Origin: Rhizobium bangladeshense
GTDB taxonomy: Bacteria > Pseudomonadota > Alphaproteobacteria > Rhizobiales > Rhizobiaceae
Length of the DNA: 64,000 nucleotides
Assembly: GCF_001662075.1 (NCBI RefSeq)
Contig: NZ_LYPL01000020.1
Coordinates: forward strand, 35,947-99,946
Direction: 5' to 3'
Below the pieces are notes generated by a model. The model worked only from the letters and a program-made list of their open reading frames with translations. It searched no databases and had not been told where the DNA came from. The translations under genes were made by a program, and so were the position numbers. Position 1 is the stretch's first letter. Each line of letters begins with the position of its first letter. Shown here in pieces: positions 51,438-60,340 of this stretch.

Positions 51438-52250
51438 GTGTTTCATCGATCAGTCGTATCGATCTCTTTCCTTATTGCCTTTTCATCCATCGCTCCCGCG
51501 GTCGCGCAGGACAGCGGCCAGCATTTCTGGTCGGGTGACTGGTATCTGAATGTCGGCGTCGCCGGCTTTTCCGCTCCGAAATTCGAGGGCGCCTCGCGCA
51601 ACGAGTTCAAGTTCAGCCCGTTGATCTCGGTCGGCCGGCAGGGCGCCGGCCCGCGCTTTTCCTCGCGCAACGACAATCCCTCCTTCGCCCTGATCGACAA
51701 GGGCGCCTTCCGCGCCGGCATCGTCGGCAGGTTCGTGCCGTCGCGCGATGACGGCGATGGCCATGAGCTCAAGGGCTTGAGGAAGGTCAAATGGGGTGCT
51801 GAGGCCGGCGGTTTTGTCGAGGTCTATCCGACCGATTTCCTGCGCGCCCGTGCCGAAGTTCGCCAGGGCATCCGCTCCCATGACGGCGTCGTCGCTGATC
51901 TTGCCGTCGATGCCTTCACCGATATTGCACCCGACTTGCAGCTGTCGGGCGGTCCGCGCGCGACATTTGCGACAAGCGGCTATTACGACGCCTATTACGG
52001 CGTCAGCGCCAAGCACGCCGCAGCAAGCGGCCTCGATCCCTACAAACCCTCCTCGGGCATTCAGTCCTATGGCGCCGGCGCGGCGCTGACATGGAAGGCG
52101 ACCGAAAACCTGTCGGCAAGCTCCTTCCTTGAGTACAAGCGGCTGGCCGGTCCCGCCGCCGACAGCAGCCTGGTGCGCGAGCGCGGCTCGAAGAACCAGC
52201 TCCTGATCGGCGTTTCGGCGACCTACAAGTTCAATTTTTCGCTGCAGTGA
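51438..52250 (+). CDS. MipA/OmpV family outer-membrane protein
   Basis: A 270-residue beta-barrel protein of the MipA/OmpV family: signal peptide (HRSVVSISFLIAFSSIAPAV, cleavage near AVAQDS), a first strand WYLNVGVAGFSAPKFEGA and alternating strands to the terminal YKFNFSLQ, an aromatic-free but typical barrel end. Family members are scaffolds for murein enzymes or porin-like proteins; the role here is unknown. The start is GTG 51438 with GGAG 7 bases upstream. Confidence 0.87.
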   Translation: MFHRSVVSISFLIAFSSIAPAVAQDSGQHFWSGDWYLNVGVAGFSAPKFEGASRNEFKFSPLISVGRQGAGPRFSSRNDNPSFALIDKGAFRAGIVGRFVPSRDDGDGHELKGLRKVKWGAEAGGFVEVYPTDFLRARAEVRQGIRSHDGVVADLAVDAFTDIAPDLQLSGGPRATFATSGYYDAYYGVSAKHAAASGLDPYKPSSGIQSYGAGAALTWKATENLSASSFLEYKRLAGPAADSSLVRERGSKNQLLIGVSATYKFNFSLQ

Positions 52251-52344
52251 TTACCTGCGCCCGCGCGTCTCTTCAGTTGCGCGGGCGCTGCAGGATTTGA
52301 ATCGCCGCATAATTAATCTCTGAATCGAGTCCGATCCAAAAGGC

Positions 52345-53364
52345 ATGCACGTGACAGGCAGCGATCTTCTTGACCGGATCGCCGGCCGGTCGCTAGATGG
52401 CGGCATGCAAGATACTGGCGACTTCAACGACCGCGTTTCCGACGCGCCTTCCGACAACTGGGTCTACCGGATCCTGCCGCCATGGCTCTGGCCCTATGCG
52501 CAACTCGCCCGCTGGGATCGCCCCATCGGCTGGCAGTTGCTGATGTGGCCGTGTTTCTGGTCGGCGACCCTTGCCGCCAATGCGGCGATCGACGAGGGGC
52601 TCTATTCCGGCAGCCTGCTGGTCTCCCACCTTTTCCTCTATTTCATAGGCGCCGTCGCCATGCGCGGCGCCGGCTGCACCTACAACGATCTCGTCGATCA
52701 TGAGATCGACATGCAGGTGGCGCGCACCCGTTCGCGCCCGCTTCCCTCCGGCCGCGTCACACGCGCCCACGCGAAAATTTTCATCGGCCTGCAGGCGCTG
52801 GTCGGGCTTTTCGTGCTCTTGCAGTTTAACTGGTTCACCGTCTTCCTCGGCCTGCTCTCGCTTGGCATCGTCGCACTGTACCCCTACGCCAAACGCTTCA
52901 CCGACTGGCCGCAATTCTACCTCGGCCTTGCCTTTTCCTGGGGTGCGCTGATGGGCTGGGCCGGCATTCTGGGCGAAATATCATTCGCCTCCGTCCTGCT
53001 TTATGCCGCCTCCGTCGCCTGGACGATCGGTTATGACACGATCTATGCCCATCAGGACAAGGAGGATGACGAACTGATCGGCGTCCGCTCCACCGCCCGT
53101 CTGTTCGGCGACCGGACAAGGGCGTGGCTGATCGGCCTTTACGGGCTGACGCTGGTGCTGATGTTTGCCGCCTTCGCGCTTGCCGGCGCCAATCTGATCG
53201 CGTTTCTGGCGCTGCTCGGCGCGGCCGGCATGTTCGCCTGGCAGATCGTCCGGCTCGATATCGACGATGCCGCCCAATGCCTGGCGCTCTTCAAGTCGAA
53301 CAACCGCGTCGGCCTGATCATCTTCTTCGGCCTGTTCGTCTCGCTGCTCTTCGCCATTCCCTGA
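52345..53364 (+). CDS. ubiA: 4-hydroxybenzoate polyprenyltransferase
   Basis: A 339-residue integral membrane enzyme that attaches the polyprenyl chain to 4-hydroxybenzoate in ubiquinone synthesis. Both Asp-rich prenyl diphosphate motifs are intact: CTYNDLVDHEIDMQVARTRSR and GYDTIYAHQDKEDD. About eight to nine membrane helices are visible. The start may instead be ATG 52405 (MQDTGDFN, 319 residues), since the first 20 residues are not conserved; neither has a strong ribosome site. It uses the product of the polyprenyl synthase at 26.8 kb. Confidence 0.94.
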   Translation: MHVTGSDLLDRIAGRSLDGGMQDTGDFNDRVSDAPSDNWVYRILPPWLWPYAQLARWDRPIGWQLLMWPCFWSATLAANAAIDEGLYSGSLLVSHLFLYFIGAVAMRGAGCTYNDLVDHEIDMQVARTRSRPLPSGRVTRAHAKIFIGLQALVGLFVLLQFNWFTVFLGLLSLGIVALYPYAKRFTDWPQFYLGLAFSWGALMGWAGILGEISFASVLLYAASVAWTIGYDTIYAHQDKEDDELIGVRSTARLFGDRTRAWLIGLYGLTLVLMFAAFALAGANLIAFLALLGAAGMFAWQIVRLDIDDAAQCLALFKSNNRVGLIIFFGLFVSLLFAIP

Positions 53365-53387
53365 ATGGAGCGACCCGAAAATCGACA

Positions 53388-53411
53388 AAACCCGGCGCGG
53401 GCGCCGGGTTT
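53388..53411. terminator. Bidirectional terminator between ubiA and the DUF6101 gene
   Basis: AAACCCGGCGC and GCGCCGGGTTT are exact 11-base reverse complements with a minimal loop. The hairpin is flanked by A and T residues and sits between convergent genes, so it can end both transcripts. Confidence 0.75.
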
Positions 53412-53446
53412 CAAAGGCTTGCCAAAACGCAGTGTCGCCAAATCGC

Positions 53447-54013
53447 TCAGTTGCGGGCGATGATTTCCTTGCCTTCGATCCGCATGGCGACGCCGAGCTG
53501 GCCGGTGGTGCGGCGCACCAGGAAGCGCGGACGGCGATTGGCGAAGTAGGAATGGCGGCGACGCGGCTTCAGATCGCCGGTGCGCAGGGCGCCGATATGA
53601 TCTTCGAGCGGCCGCGCGACGCCGTCGGCCTCGACCATCAGCATCGGAATGCGGAAGGCCTCGGACCAGCTGCGCCAGTCGGCGGCGATATCGCTGAGAT
53701 CATGGGCGACCAGCAGCGGAATGCAGAGCTCCGGGTCGGCATGGTGGAGTTCGAGCGTGACGGTCACCTCGCCGTCGCCATGGTCGATGGCGCGGGCGGC
53801 GACACCCTTGAAGACACGCTTCGGCAGGGCAATCGAAAGCGGCAGGCCGCTGGAGGGAAGGACTTTACGCAGCACCGCGCCGCGTTCGTCGATGGTGATG
53901 CTGACGTCATCCGAACAATCATGGATGGCGTAGCTGACCTGCTGCGGGAAGCGGGACGGATCGAGACGCAGCGTCGTGCCAGCCCAAGCGGGCTTCAAAA
54001 CGGGATTGTTCAT
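53447..54013 (-). CDS. DUF6101 family protein
   Basis: A 188-residue protein without signal peptide or membrane segments, conserved in Rhizobiales (DUF6101, as I recall). It begins MNNPVLKPAWAGTTLRLDPS and ends with a basic stretch GDLKPRRRHSYFANRRPRFL, then RTTGQLGVAMRIEGKEIIARN. No catalytic motif is recognised and no function is known. It is a single gene, divergent from the large DUF1217 gene. Confidence 0.75.
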   Translation of the reverse strand: MNNPVLKPAWAGTTLRLDPSRFPQQVSYAIHDCSDDVSITIDERGAVLRKVLPSSGLPLSIALPKRVFKGVAARAIDHGDGEVTVTLELHHADPELCIPLLVAHDLSDIAADWRSWSEAFRIPMLMVEADGVARPLEDHIGALRTGDLKPRRRHSYFANRRPRFLVRRTTGQLGVAMRIEGKEIIARN

Positions 54014-54237
54014 TTCATTCTACCCTTGTCTTACCTGAGAGCCGGTTTGCGGTCTTCTCCTCGGGACTTTTCGTCCTCTATGGCCGACAATAGGCGGGGG
54101 CCCTTCCGTACAGCTTAAAAATTGCGGTTAAGAAAACTTTGCCTCCCCTGATGGTTATCAAAACCGAATCCGGCAGGGTTTCCGGAAGGTGAACGGTGTG
54201 CCGTCCCGAAATGACGCAACCCGGAGGTAAGTCTCGG

Positions 54238-54266
54238 GTAAGTTTTGCGTGGCAAAATGGGCTTAC
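54238..54266 (+). promoter_or_regulatory. Hairpin in the leader of the DUF1217 gene
   Basis: GTAAG-TTTTGC-GTG-GCAAAA-TGGG-CTTAC folds into an 11-bp stem with a 4-base bulge and 3-base loop, 46 bases before the start codon. The 300-bp gap around it, shared with the DUF6101 gene, shows no other clear element. Confidence 0.45.
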
Positions 54267-54312
54267 CGGCAGTTTGTCATTCTTTTAGAGATTTTGCCAA
54301 AGGGCGCTTTTG

Positions 54313-57300
54313 ATGATTACGGCTTCCCTCGCTTATTCGATCCTGTCGAAGGATATGACGTCGAGCCTCAACAAGGTTGCGTCGCAGGCGACAGTCAAGA
54401 AGGATGCCCAGTACTACGCAGACCATATCAACAAGGTCACGAATGTCGACGATTTCCTCGGCGACTACAAGCTCTACAGCTATGCGATGAAGGCCTATGG
54501 TCTTGAGGACATGACCTATGCCAAGGCCTTCATGAAGAAGGTGCTGGAGAGCGATCTGACCGACCCCGACAGCTACGCCAACAAGCTCTCCGATACGCGC
54601 TACCGCGAATTCGCCGCCGCCTTCAATTTCAACGCGCCCGAGAAGGACGTGCAGACGGATGCGCAGGAGGACGAGCTCATCGGCCTCTACAAGCAGTCCT
54701 TCGTTGATGCCGACAAAGCTGCGGCTACCGAGAGCACCTATTACAGCAACAATATCGACAGCGTGCAGACCGTCGACGACCTGGTCAACAACACGCGCCT
54801 GCGCACCTATGTGCTGAAGACGTTCAAAATCGATCCCACCTATGCGTCGAAGGATTTTCTGCGCCAAGTGCTGACGAGTGATCTCAGCGACCCCACGAGC
54901 GTCGTCAACACGCAGGGCGGCGACAAGTACAAGGCGCTTGCCGCCCAGTTCAGCTTCAATGCCGATGGTACGGTCACCGGCACGGCGCAGACGGCGGCGC
55001 AGAAGGCGTCGGTCATCGAGACCTACACGCTGAATTCCCAATCGGTCATCATCGACAATTCGGTCGGCTCCGACGTCTACTATGTCGGCAAGACGGCTGC
55101 CGAATACAACAAGGCCTACTACACCGCCAAGATCGGTACGATCACCAATGTCGACGATCTGGTCGCCGACAACCGCCTGACCTCCTACATCAAGACGGCC
55201 TACAGCATGGGCGCCGACTTCACCTCGGCCGCGCTGCGCACGGTGCTGACCGATCCCGGCTATGCCCAGCTCATGGGCTTTACCAACGTCTACAATGCCT
55301 TCAACTTCAAGGCCGACGGTTCGACCTCGAATACGGCGCGCGCCCAGTCGGTCGAGCAGGCGAACCAGCTGAAGTCGGCCGCGTCAAGCACCACCAATTA
55401 TTATAGCGTGACCTCGCAATCGAGCAGCATCACCAATGTCGACGACCTGCTCGCCGACAGCGTGCTGGCGCGCTACATCAAGGACGCCTATGGCCTCGGC
55501 GTGAATTTCAGCAATGCCGAGCTGAAGAACATCCTGACCGACTCGGCCTATGCCGCCGCTCAAGGGAAGGCCGGCCTCAATGCCGACTTCAACTTCAATG
55601 CGGATGGCTCGATCAACGGTTCGGTGATCCAGACCGATACGCAGCGCAAATCGACCACCGACAAGTCGGCGGCGAATGCGACCCACTTCAACAGCATGAT
55701 CGGCAGTGTCACCAATGTCGACGACATCATGTCCGATCCAGTTGCCGTCAGCTATGTCAGAAACAGCATGCAGATCGCAGACAGCGTCTCCGATGCGACG
55801 TTGAGAACCTTCCTCATTGATCCCGCGGCGGCGAGCGCCCAGGGCTACAGCGATGTCAACGATCTCTTCAACTTCAAGACGGACGGCTCGGTCGCGACCC
55901 TCTATGCCTCGCAAACGGCCACGCAAAGCGCGAGCACGTCAAGCAAGGCCGATGACGCGGCCGTCTATTACCAGGCGACCATCGCCGGTATCTCCAACGT
56001 CGATCAGCTGCTGGCCGACCAGAAGCTGAACAATTTCGTCCGCAACGCCTTCGGCATTCCGTCAACCGTCACCGATCTCGCTCTTCGCGATATCCTGACC
56101 GATCAGAGCGGCACCGGCACCTATGCCGACGTTGCCGCCGCCTTCAATTTCAAGGCGGACGGCACGCTCGAGGACGGCATGCCGGCGCAAACGGACAGCC
56201 AGGTCACCAACATCAAAATTGCCGCCACAGCGCGCACGAACGACTATTCCGCCAGGATGGGGACGATCGCCAATGTGGATGATCTCATCGCCGATCCGGC
56301 CATCACCAATTTCCTCAAGAGCACCTACAATCTGCCGTTCGATATCTCGGACGCCGAACTGAGGAGCATTCTCACCGATGCGACGGCGGCCGCCGCAGCC
56401 GGCCACGCTGATCTCAATACCGATTTCAATTTTGCTGCTGATGGCTCGCTTCCAGCCGTCAGCTCGGTCCAGACCGCTGCTCAGGCGCAGACCACCAATG
56501 ACAACTATATGGCGCGCTATGACGACGAGCGCGACGAGGCCATCGCCGAGGTCGCCTCCAACTACAAGAGCATGATGGCCGACAGCACCAGCCTGCTCGA
56601 TTTCTCCGAGATCAAGAGCGTCAACGATTTTCTGCGCACCAATTCTTCGGCCGATTTCAAGAAGAGCAACGACAATCTGCCGGATCCCTTTCATGTGGCG
56701 CTACAGGCCTTCGGCCTGACCTACCAGGACGTGTCGCGCTCGATGATGCGCAAGATCCTGACGAGCGATGCCTATGACCCGGACGGCTATGTCGCGTCGC
56801 TGAAGGACGAACGCATCACCAATCTCGCCCGCGCCTTCAATTTTGGCCCGGACGGCAAGGCGGCGTCACCCTTCCAGGCGCTGCCCGACGCGACCATGGC
56901 CAAATACGCCACCGACTACAAGGCGCATATGACCATGCTGCTGAAGGCCGGCCCGGTAAAGGACAAGGCGGCGAAGGACGCGACTGCCGAAGTGGATTAT
57001 TTTGCCAAGGGCATGGCGAAGGTGAAGTCGCTTGACGATTTCCTGGATGACAGCCGCCTCACCGATCTGGTGTTGAAGGCGAACAACCTCGATCCCAAGG
57101 ATTACGACAAGGCGACGCTGAAGAAAATCTTTACCTCCGATCCCGACGACCAGAAGAGCTATCTCAACACCAAGGCCGATGCCCGCTTCAAGGATATCGT
57201 CGCCGCCTTCAACTTCGACAAGGACGGCAATCTGACCCGCGCCAAGATAGGCGCCATCCAGAATAAGGCGGCTGAGGAAAATACCCAGGAGCTTTATCTT

Positions 57301-57636
57301 CAGCAGACGCTGGAAACCCAGCAGGGCGAAAGCAATGACGGCGTGCGCCTGGCATTGTATTTCAGCCGCAAAGCCCCCAGCATCACCTCGATCTATTCGA
57401 TCCTTGGCGATAAGGCGCTCTATCAGGTGATCACGACAGCCTATAGTCTGCCCTCGCAGATTTCAGGCATGGACGTCGCCAAGCAGGCCGACCTCATCAA
57501 TCGCTTCGTCAAGCTCGAGGATCTCCAGGATCCGAAGAAGGTCGACAAGCTCTTGCGCCGCTTCACCGCGATGTACGATGTCCAGAACAGCACCCAGCAA
57601 TCGCCGGCGCTGCAGATCCTGACCGGCGGCGGCTGA
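54313..57636 (+). CDS. Very large tandem DUF1217 protein
   Basis: An 1107-residue protein built from about nine tandem DUF1217 units of 75-110 residues plus a degenerate tenth. Each has an NVDD-like signature, a helix with LxxYxxxAY and an AFNFKADG-type end: for example TNVDDFLGDYKLYSYAMKAY (about 42), TNVDDLVADNRLTSYIKTAY (about 280), ANVDDLIADPAITNFLKSTY (about 657) and KSLDDFLDDSRLTDLVLKA (about 905). DUF1217 proteins are typically short and found in alphaproteobacterial flagellar clusters; no flagellar gene is near. No signal peptide or membrane segment is present. It begins MITASLAYSILSKDMTSSLN, resembling the N-termini of flagellar secretion substrates. ATG 54313 is preferred to the TTG just before it. 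Confidence 0.85.
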   Translation: MITASLAYSILSKDMTSSLNKVASQATVKKDAQYYADHINKVTNVDDFLGDYKLYSYAMKAYGLEDMTYAKAFMKKVLESDLTDPDSYANKLSDTRYREFAAAFNFNAPEKDVQTDAQEDELIGLYKQSFVDADKAAATESTYYSNNIDSVQTVDDLVNNTRLRTYVLKTFKIDPTYASKDFLRQVLTSDLSDPTSVVNTQGGDKYKALAAQFSFNADGTVTGTAQTAAQKASVIETYTLNSQSVIIDNSVGSDVYYVGKTAAEYNKAYYTAKIGTITNVDDLVADNRLTSYIKTAYSMGADFTSAALRTVLTDPGYAQLMGFTNVYNAFNFKADGSTSNTARAQSVEQANQLKSAASSTTNYYSVTSQSSSITNVDDLLADSVLARYIKDAYGLGVNFSNAELKNILTDSAYAAAQGKAGLNADFNFNADGSINGSVIQTDTQRKSTTDKSAANATHFNSMIGSVTNVDDIMSDPVAVSYVRNSMQIADSVSDATLRTFLIDPAAASAQGYSDVNDLFNFKTDGSVATLYASQTATQSASTSSKADDAAVYYQATIAGISNVDQLLADQKLNNFVRNAFGIPSTVTDLALRDILTDQSGTGTYADVAAAFNFKADGTLEDGMPAQTDSQVTNIKIAATARTNDYSARMGTIANVDDLIADPAITNFLKSTYNLPFDISDAELRSILTDATAAAAAGHADLNTDFNFAADGSLPAVSSVQTAAQAQTTNDNYMARYDDERDEAIAEVASNYKSMMADSTSLLDFSEIKSVNDFLRTNSSADFKKSNDNLPDPFHVALQAFGLTYQDVSRSMMRKILTSDAYDPDGYVASLKDERITNLARAFNFGPDGKAASPFQALPDATMAKYATDYKAHMTMLLKAGPVKDKAAKDATAEVDYFAKGMAKVKSLDDFLDDSRLTDLVLKANNLDPKDYDKATLKKIFTSDPDDQKSYLNTKADARFKDIVAAFNFDKDGNLTRAKIGAIQNKAAEENTQELYLQQTLETQQGESNDGVRLALYFSRKAPSITSIYSILGDKALYQVITTAYSLPSQISGMDVAKQADLINRFVKLEDLQDPKKVDKLLRRFTAMYDVQNSTQQSPALQILTGGG

Positions 57637-57674
57637 TAGCTGTCCTAATTGCGCTTCAGGTTTCAGTGATTTGC

Positions 57675-57830
57675 GCATCACCCTTGCCGGGGTCGAGCCA
57701 CGGGTCCCGACCCGTCCTTCGGACCCCGCGCGCGGGGAGAGGGGACGTGCCTTGCGAGTGGGGCAGGGAACGGCGAGCTGCTCGGCCCCGGTCGGTGCCC
57801 GCAGGCGGATGAAGGGCTGCCCCGACCGCC
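57675..57830. repeat. Intergenic repeat copy (CCGGGGTCGAGCC family)
   Basis: CCTTGCCGGGGTCGAGCCAC, CCGTCCTTCGGACCCCGCG, GGGGAGAGGGGACG and GCAGGCGGATGAAGGGCTG match the copies at 19610, 22698 and 51199, with inserted bases. It fills almost the entire 198-bp gap between convergent genes. Confidence 0.8.
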
Positions 57831-57834
57831 ACCT

Positions 57835-59271
57835 TCAAACGTCGAGGCTGACGACCTTTCCCGGATTCATGACGCCAGCCGGATCGAAAGCGCGTTTGAT
57901 GCGGCGCATCAGCTCGATTTCGATCGCCGGCCGGATCGCCGCCAGTTCGTCGCGCTTCAGCTGGCCGATGCCGTGTTCGGCCGAGATCGAACCGCCATGG
58001 GCGAGCACCAGCCCGTGCACGATGTGGTTCATTTCGCGCCAGCGGGCGATAAAGGCGGCCTTGTCGGCGCCGATCGGCTGGGAAATATTGTAATGGATGT
58101 TGCCGTCGCCCATATGGCCGAAGGCGCAGATGCGGGCTCCGGGCATCGCCGCCATGACGGCCTCTTCGGCCTCGGCGATGAAATGCGGGATCCTCGACAC
58201 CGGCACGGACACGTCGTGCTTGATCGATCCGCCTTCCGGCTTCTGGGCATCCGACATGCTCTCGCGCATGTGCCAGATGGCCTTCTGCTGGGCCACGGAT
58301 GAGGCGATCGCTGCATCGAGCACCAGACCGGCCTCAAAACCCTGTTCGAGCACGCCGTTCATCATCCGCTCCGCCGTCTCGGCCGAATCCGACGTCGAAA
58401 TATCGATCAGCACGTACCACGGATAGGCCGCTTCCAGCGGATCGCGCACGCCGTCGATATGGCGCGTGGTGATCTCGACGCCGAACCGCGGCATCAGTTC
58501 GAACCCGGTGAGCGAGGTGCCGCAGAGGCTGGCGGCAAGGTTGAAGAGAGCAAGCGCGTCTTCGACCGAATTGAGGCCGGCGAATGCCACCTGATGGCCG
58601 AGCGGCTGGGGAAACAGCTTCAGCACCGCCCCGGTGATGATGCCGAGCGTGCCTTCGGCGCCGATGAAGAGATCGCGCAGGTCGTAGCCGGTATTGTCCT
58701 TCTTCAGCCGGCGCAGTCCATCCCAGATCTCGCCGGTCGGCAGCACCACTTCGAGGCCGAGGCAGAGCTGGCGCATATTGCCGTAGGCCAGCACCGCCGT
58801 GCCGCCGGCGTTGGTGGAGAGATTGCCGCCGATGCGGCAGGAGCCCTCCGAGCCGAGCGACAGCGGAAACAGCCGTCCATGCGCCTCGGCCGCTTTCTGC
58901 ACATCGGCAAGGATCGCGCCGCCGTCGGCGACCAGCACGTTGGCCACCGGATCGACATCGCGAATCCTGTTCATGCGCTCCAGCGACAGGATGATATCGG
59001 ACTGGCCCGCGCGCGGCGTCTGGCCGCCGACGAGGCCGGTATTGCCGGTCTGCGGCACGATTGCGGTTCCGGTCTCGGTGGCGAGCTTCATGATATCCGA
59101 GACCTCCTCGACCGAGCCGGGCTTTAAGAGGAGAGGGGAGGAACCGTGATAGAGCCCGCGGTTTTCGATCAGATGCGGCGCCAGGTCGGCCTCGCCGCGC
59201 AACGCGTATTTGTCGCCGACGATGGCGGCGAAGCGGTCGAGAAGATCCGTGGAAATGCCGGGGCTGCTCAT
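57835..59271 (-). CDS. FAD-binding oxidoreductase, D-2-hydroxyacid dehydrogenase type
   Basis: A 478-residue VAO/GlcD-family flavoenzyme. The FAD-binding PP-loop region is IVPQTGNTGLVGGQTP, with LGSEGSCRIGGNLSTNAGGT and FIGAEGTLGIITGAVL. The C-terminal substrate and metal motifs are CAFGHMGDGNIHYN and HGGSISAEHGIGQLKR. This combination is typical of D-2-hydroxyglutarate or D-lactate dehydrogenases that pass electrons to an acceptor. Exact substrate is not decided. The TsaC gene lies 33 bases upstream on the same strand, a likely two-gene transcript. Confidence 0.9.
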   Translation of the reverse strand: MSSPGISTDLLDRFAAIVGDKYALRGEADLAPHLIENRGLYHGSSPLLLKPGSVEEVSDIMKLATETGTAIVPQTGNTGLVGGQTPRAGQSDIILSLERMNRIRDVDPVANVLVADGGAILADVQKAAEAHGRLFPLSLGSEGSCRIGGNLSTNAGGTAVLAYGNMRQLCLGLEVVLPTGEIWDGLRRLKKDNTGYDLRDLFIGAEGTLGIITGAVLKLFPQPLGHQVAFAGLNSVEDALALFNLAASLCGTSLTGFELMPRFGVEITTRHIDGVRDPLEAAYPWYVLIDISTSDSAETAERMMNGVLEQGFEAGLVLDAAIASSVAQQKAIWHMRESMSDAQKPEGGSIKHDVSVPVSRIPHFIAEAEEAVMAAMPGARICAFGHMGDGNIHYNISQPIGADKAAFIARWREMNHIVHGLVLAHGGSISAEHGIGQLKRDELAAIRPAIEIELMRRIKRAFDPAGVMNPGKVVSLDV

Positions 59272-59304
59272 CGGTTCGATCCTCTGTCGCTTCTATCAGT
59301 TCTA

Positions 59305-60279
59305 TCAATCGCGCGGGGCGGCAGCCCTTTGCAGGCGATCGTTGATCGCCTCGCCCAGGCCGTCGTCGGGAATGGGCGAAAAGGCGATGCTCGAAACGCC
59401 GCTGGCATCGGCCCGCTTCATGTAGTCGAAAAGATTGGCCGCCGCTTCCGCAAGGTCGCCGCGCGGGCTGAGGTCGAGTACGATGCGTGCGTCGCGCGCG
59501 CCTTCGACCGCCGCACCGCCGAAGGCGATCAGCGCTTCGCCGGGTTCCACGGCGCTCGCATTGAGACGCACGCTGGCCCCCGGCGCATAATGCGAGGCGA
59601 GCATGCCCGGCGCCTCGATGGCCGCCGATGCCTTCTTGGCGCGCAGCAGCGGCCTGCCGGCGACACGCTCGATCTCGCGCGCCGCGAGGCCGCCCGGCCG
59701 AAGCAGCCTCACCCGGTCGCCTTCCACCTTGACGATCGTCGATTCGACGCCGACCGTGCTTGGGCCCGCATCGAGGATCAACGGAATCTTCGCGCCGAGA
59801 TCGGCCTCGACATGGGCAGCACTCGTCGCGCTGATGGCGCCCGAGGTATTGGCGCTCGGAGCGGCGAGCGGCCGCCCGAAGGCGCCGATCAGGGCGCCGG
59901 CGAACCCTTTCGGGACGCGCACGCCGACGCTGTCGAGACCGGCGGTCGCCAGCGAATGGATCGGGCTTTCGGCCTTGAGCGGCAGCACAAGCGTCAGCGG
60001 GCCGGGCCAGAAGGCTTCGGCGAGCGCCCGCGACACCGGATCGAACTCGGCATGATGTTCGGCCATGGCAAGATCGGCCATGTGGCAGATCAGCGGATTG
60101 AAGCGCGGCCGGCCCTTCGTCTCGTAGATGCGGGTGATGGCGGCGGGGTTGGTGGCGTCGGCCGCAAGGCCGTAGACGGTCTCGGTCGGCATGGCGATGG
60201 CAAAGCCGTCGGCAAGAGCGGCGGAGGCCGCTTCGAGCGCCGCCTGCCTGTCTGCCTCTATGTCGATGATGCGTGCCAT
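59305..60279 (-). CDS. tsaC: L-threonylcarbamoyladenylate synthase (Sua5 type)
   Basis: A 324-residue Sua5/YwlC enzyme that makes threonylcarbamoyl-AMP for t6A37 in ANN-decoding tRNAs. The YrdC domain (about 10-200) carries PTETVYGLAADA, ETKGRPRFNPLICH and PLAAPSANTSGAIS; the C-terminal part (about 215-324) is the extra Sua5 domain, including SHYAPGASVRL. The start MARIIDIEAD is the conserved one; ATG 60309 with GGAAAG upstream is also possible and would add ten residues. Confidence 0.93.
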   Translation of the reverse strand: MARIIDIEADRQAALEAASAALADGFAIAMPTETVYGLAADATNPAAITRIYETKGRPRFNPLICHMADLAMAEHHAEFDPVSRALAEAFWPGPLTLVLPLKAESPIHSLATAGLDSVGVRVPKGFAGALIGAFGRPLAAPSANTSGAISATSAAHVEADLGAKIPLILDAGPSTVGVESTIVKVEGDRVRLLRPGGLAAREIERVAGRPLLRAKKASAAIEAPGMLASHYAPGASVRLNASAVEPGEALIAFGGAAVEGARDARIVLDLSPRGDLAEAAANLFDYMKRADASGVSSIAFSPIPDDGLGEAINDRLQRAAAPRD

Positions 60280-60340
60280 GTGCTGCCCGAATTTGATCCC
60301 GGCAGTCATTAGGCTTTCCGCCGCCGCCGATCAATCGCTG

